Positions 13,773 to 14,209 of a stretch of DNA of 14,209 nucleotides are shown piece by piece (position 1 is the first letter of the stretch; each line of letters opens with the position of its first letter). Source of the DNA: an uncultured Oscillospiraceae bacterium (GTDB lineage: Bacteria; Bacillota; Clostridia; Oscillospirales; Ruminococcaceae); contig CAJUMG010000005.1 in the NCBI GenBank assembly GCA_910587335.1, positions 99,436-113,644 on the forward strand, in the 5' to 3' direction. Under the pieces are notes generated by a model. It made no database searches, was not told the DNA's origin, and saw nothing but the letters and a program-made list of their open reading frames with translations. A program made the translations under genes and the position numbers.

Positions 13773-13893
13773 GTAATTGAAAACAAAATTGGTTTTCGGT
13801 TCCGGCCCTTGCAGGGCCCGCGAGGGGCGGAACTTGGAAATATAAAAAGCGTGGCTTCAAGGATGAAGCCGCAAATTACAAGGAGGTTCCACC
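13773..13893 (+). promoter_or_regulatory. Structured flagellin leader with two CsrA-type sites
   Basis: The leader holds a GC-rich stem (13799-13804 with 13828-13833, enclosing GGCCCT/AGGGCC at 13804-13818). Then comes the hairpin GGCTTC-AAGGAT-GAAGCC (13853-13870), a perfect 6 bp stem showing GGA in a six base loop. TTACAAGGAGGT (13876-13887) follows, covering the ribosome site. The last matches the CsrA consensus RUACARGGAUGU at 10 of 12 positions, and the loop site matches at 9. Bacillus hag has the same two-site layout, where CsrA blocks ribosome binding. Confidence 0.7.
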
Positions 13894-14209
13894 ATGGGAA
13901 TGGTAGTAAGAACAAACACAATGGCACTGAACGCATACCGTCAGCTGGGCATGAACAACAGCGCGGTATCTAAATCCCTGGAGAAATTGTCTTCCGGTTT
14001 CCGCATTAACCGTGCAGGCGACGACGCTGCAGGCTTGGCGATCAGCGAAAAGATGAAAGCGCAGATCACCGGTTTGGAGACCGCTTCTGCCAACGCGCAG
14101 GACGGCATCAGCCTGATTCAGACTGCAGAAGGAAACCTGAACGAAGTACACGACATGCTGAACCGTATGGTAGAGCTGGCTTCGAAATCGGCCAACGGCA
14201 CCTACACCA
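13894..14209 (+). CDS. fliC: Flagellin, N-terminal part (runs off window)
   Basis: The window holds 105 codons of the D0/D1 part of flagellin: VVRTNTMALNAYRQLG, then LEKLSSGFRINRAGDDAAGL, AISEKMKAQITGLE, and NAQDGISLIQTAEGNLNEV. These are near-invariant in clostridial flagellins and include the region sensed by TLR5 in other species. AAGGAGG (13880-13886) lies seven bases before the ATG at 13894; the ATG two codons later is 13 bases away and less likely. Codon choice (cgt, ctg, aac, ggt) looks biased for high expression compared with neighbours. It is controlled by the promoter at 13744 and probably by CsrA at its leader. In Bacillus the gene is called hag. Confidence 0.97.
   Translation, partial: MGMVVRTNTMALNAYRQLGMNNSAVSKSLEKLSSGFRINRAGDDAAGLAISEKMKAQITGLETASANAQDGISLIQTAEGNLNEVHDMLNRMVELASKSANGTYT

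Noticed and set aside
13541..13893. c-di-GMP riboswitch in the long region before flagellin
   Set aside because: No class I or class II c-di-GMP riboswitch signature was found; a terminator, promoter and CsrA sites account for the visible structure.

Overview
The window is a late flagellar gene cluster from a low-to-mid GC Gram-positive bacterium, most likely a motile member of the Clostridia. Supporting evidence: fliW next to csrA, a DUF6470-type gene just upstream (as in Bacillus, where the homologue lies between flgL and fliW), strong GGAGG ribosome sites, TTG starts, a class B sortase, and flagellin with the N-terminus usual in clostridia. No mobile element, CRISPR array, rRNA or tRNA was seen.

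Layout. (1) 1-903: end of a DUF6470 gene, a strong hairpin, then fliW-csrA. (2) 872-1632: a leftward gene for a degenerate PilZ-like protein, overlapping the csrA 3' end tail to tail, with its own promoter. (3) 1672-5602: a FlgN/FliT-like chaperone gene, then fliD (cap, unusually long, with three exact-period 41-residue repeats) and fliS. (4) 5693-6155: a small PadR-type regulator and an intrinsic terminator. (5) 6205-13540: an apparent operon of a 1546-residue secreted protein with six cadherin-like repeats, a class B sortase, flgB, flgC, a soluble protein resembling the cytoplasmic loop of MotA, and a ComFB-family protein, closed near 13700 by a terminator. (6) 13744-end: promoter, structured leader and the first 105 codons of flagellin.

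How it fits together. Three promoters share one unusual sigma-28-like pattern (TTTRGTTT, 11 bases, then a CGATAAT/CGAATATA box). They lie before fliD, before the giant secreted protein and before flagellin, which places the giant protein and its sortase in the late flagellar regulon. The flagellin leader carries a perfect hairpin with AAGGAT in its loop plus a near-consensus CsrA site over the ribosome site. This is the same arrangement as the Bacillus hag leader, so the FliW-CsrA-flagellin partner switch can be read from this one window.

Most novel part. The giant protein ends in NPYTG, a class B sortase-type motif, six residues from its C-terminus and with no membrane anchor. Its stop overlaps the start of the sortase gene, and the sortase stop runs into the ribosome site of the rod gene flgB. 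The giant gene also contains a run of ten G; a change of one G either way would stop translation within about 15 codons. I read this as a candidate, possibly phase-variable, sortase-linked surface or rod-associated module of the flagellum. A free-standing MotA-loop-like protein and a ComFB protein (a family linked to c-di-GMP) in the same operon suggest an additional layer of motor control. The functional readings are inference.
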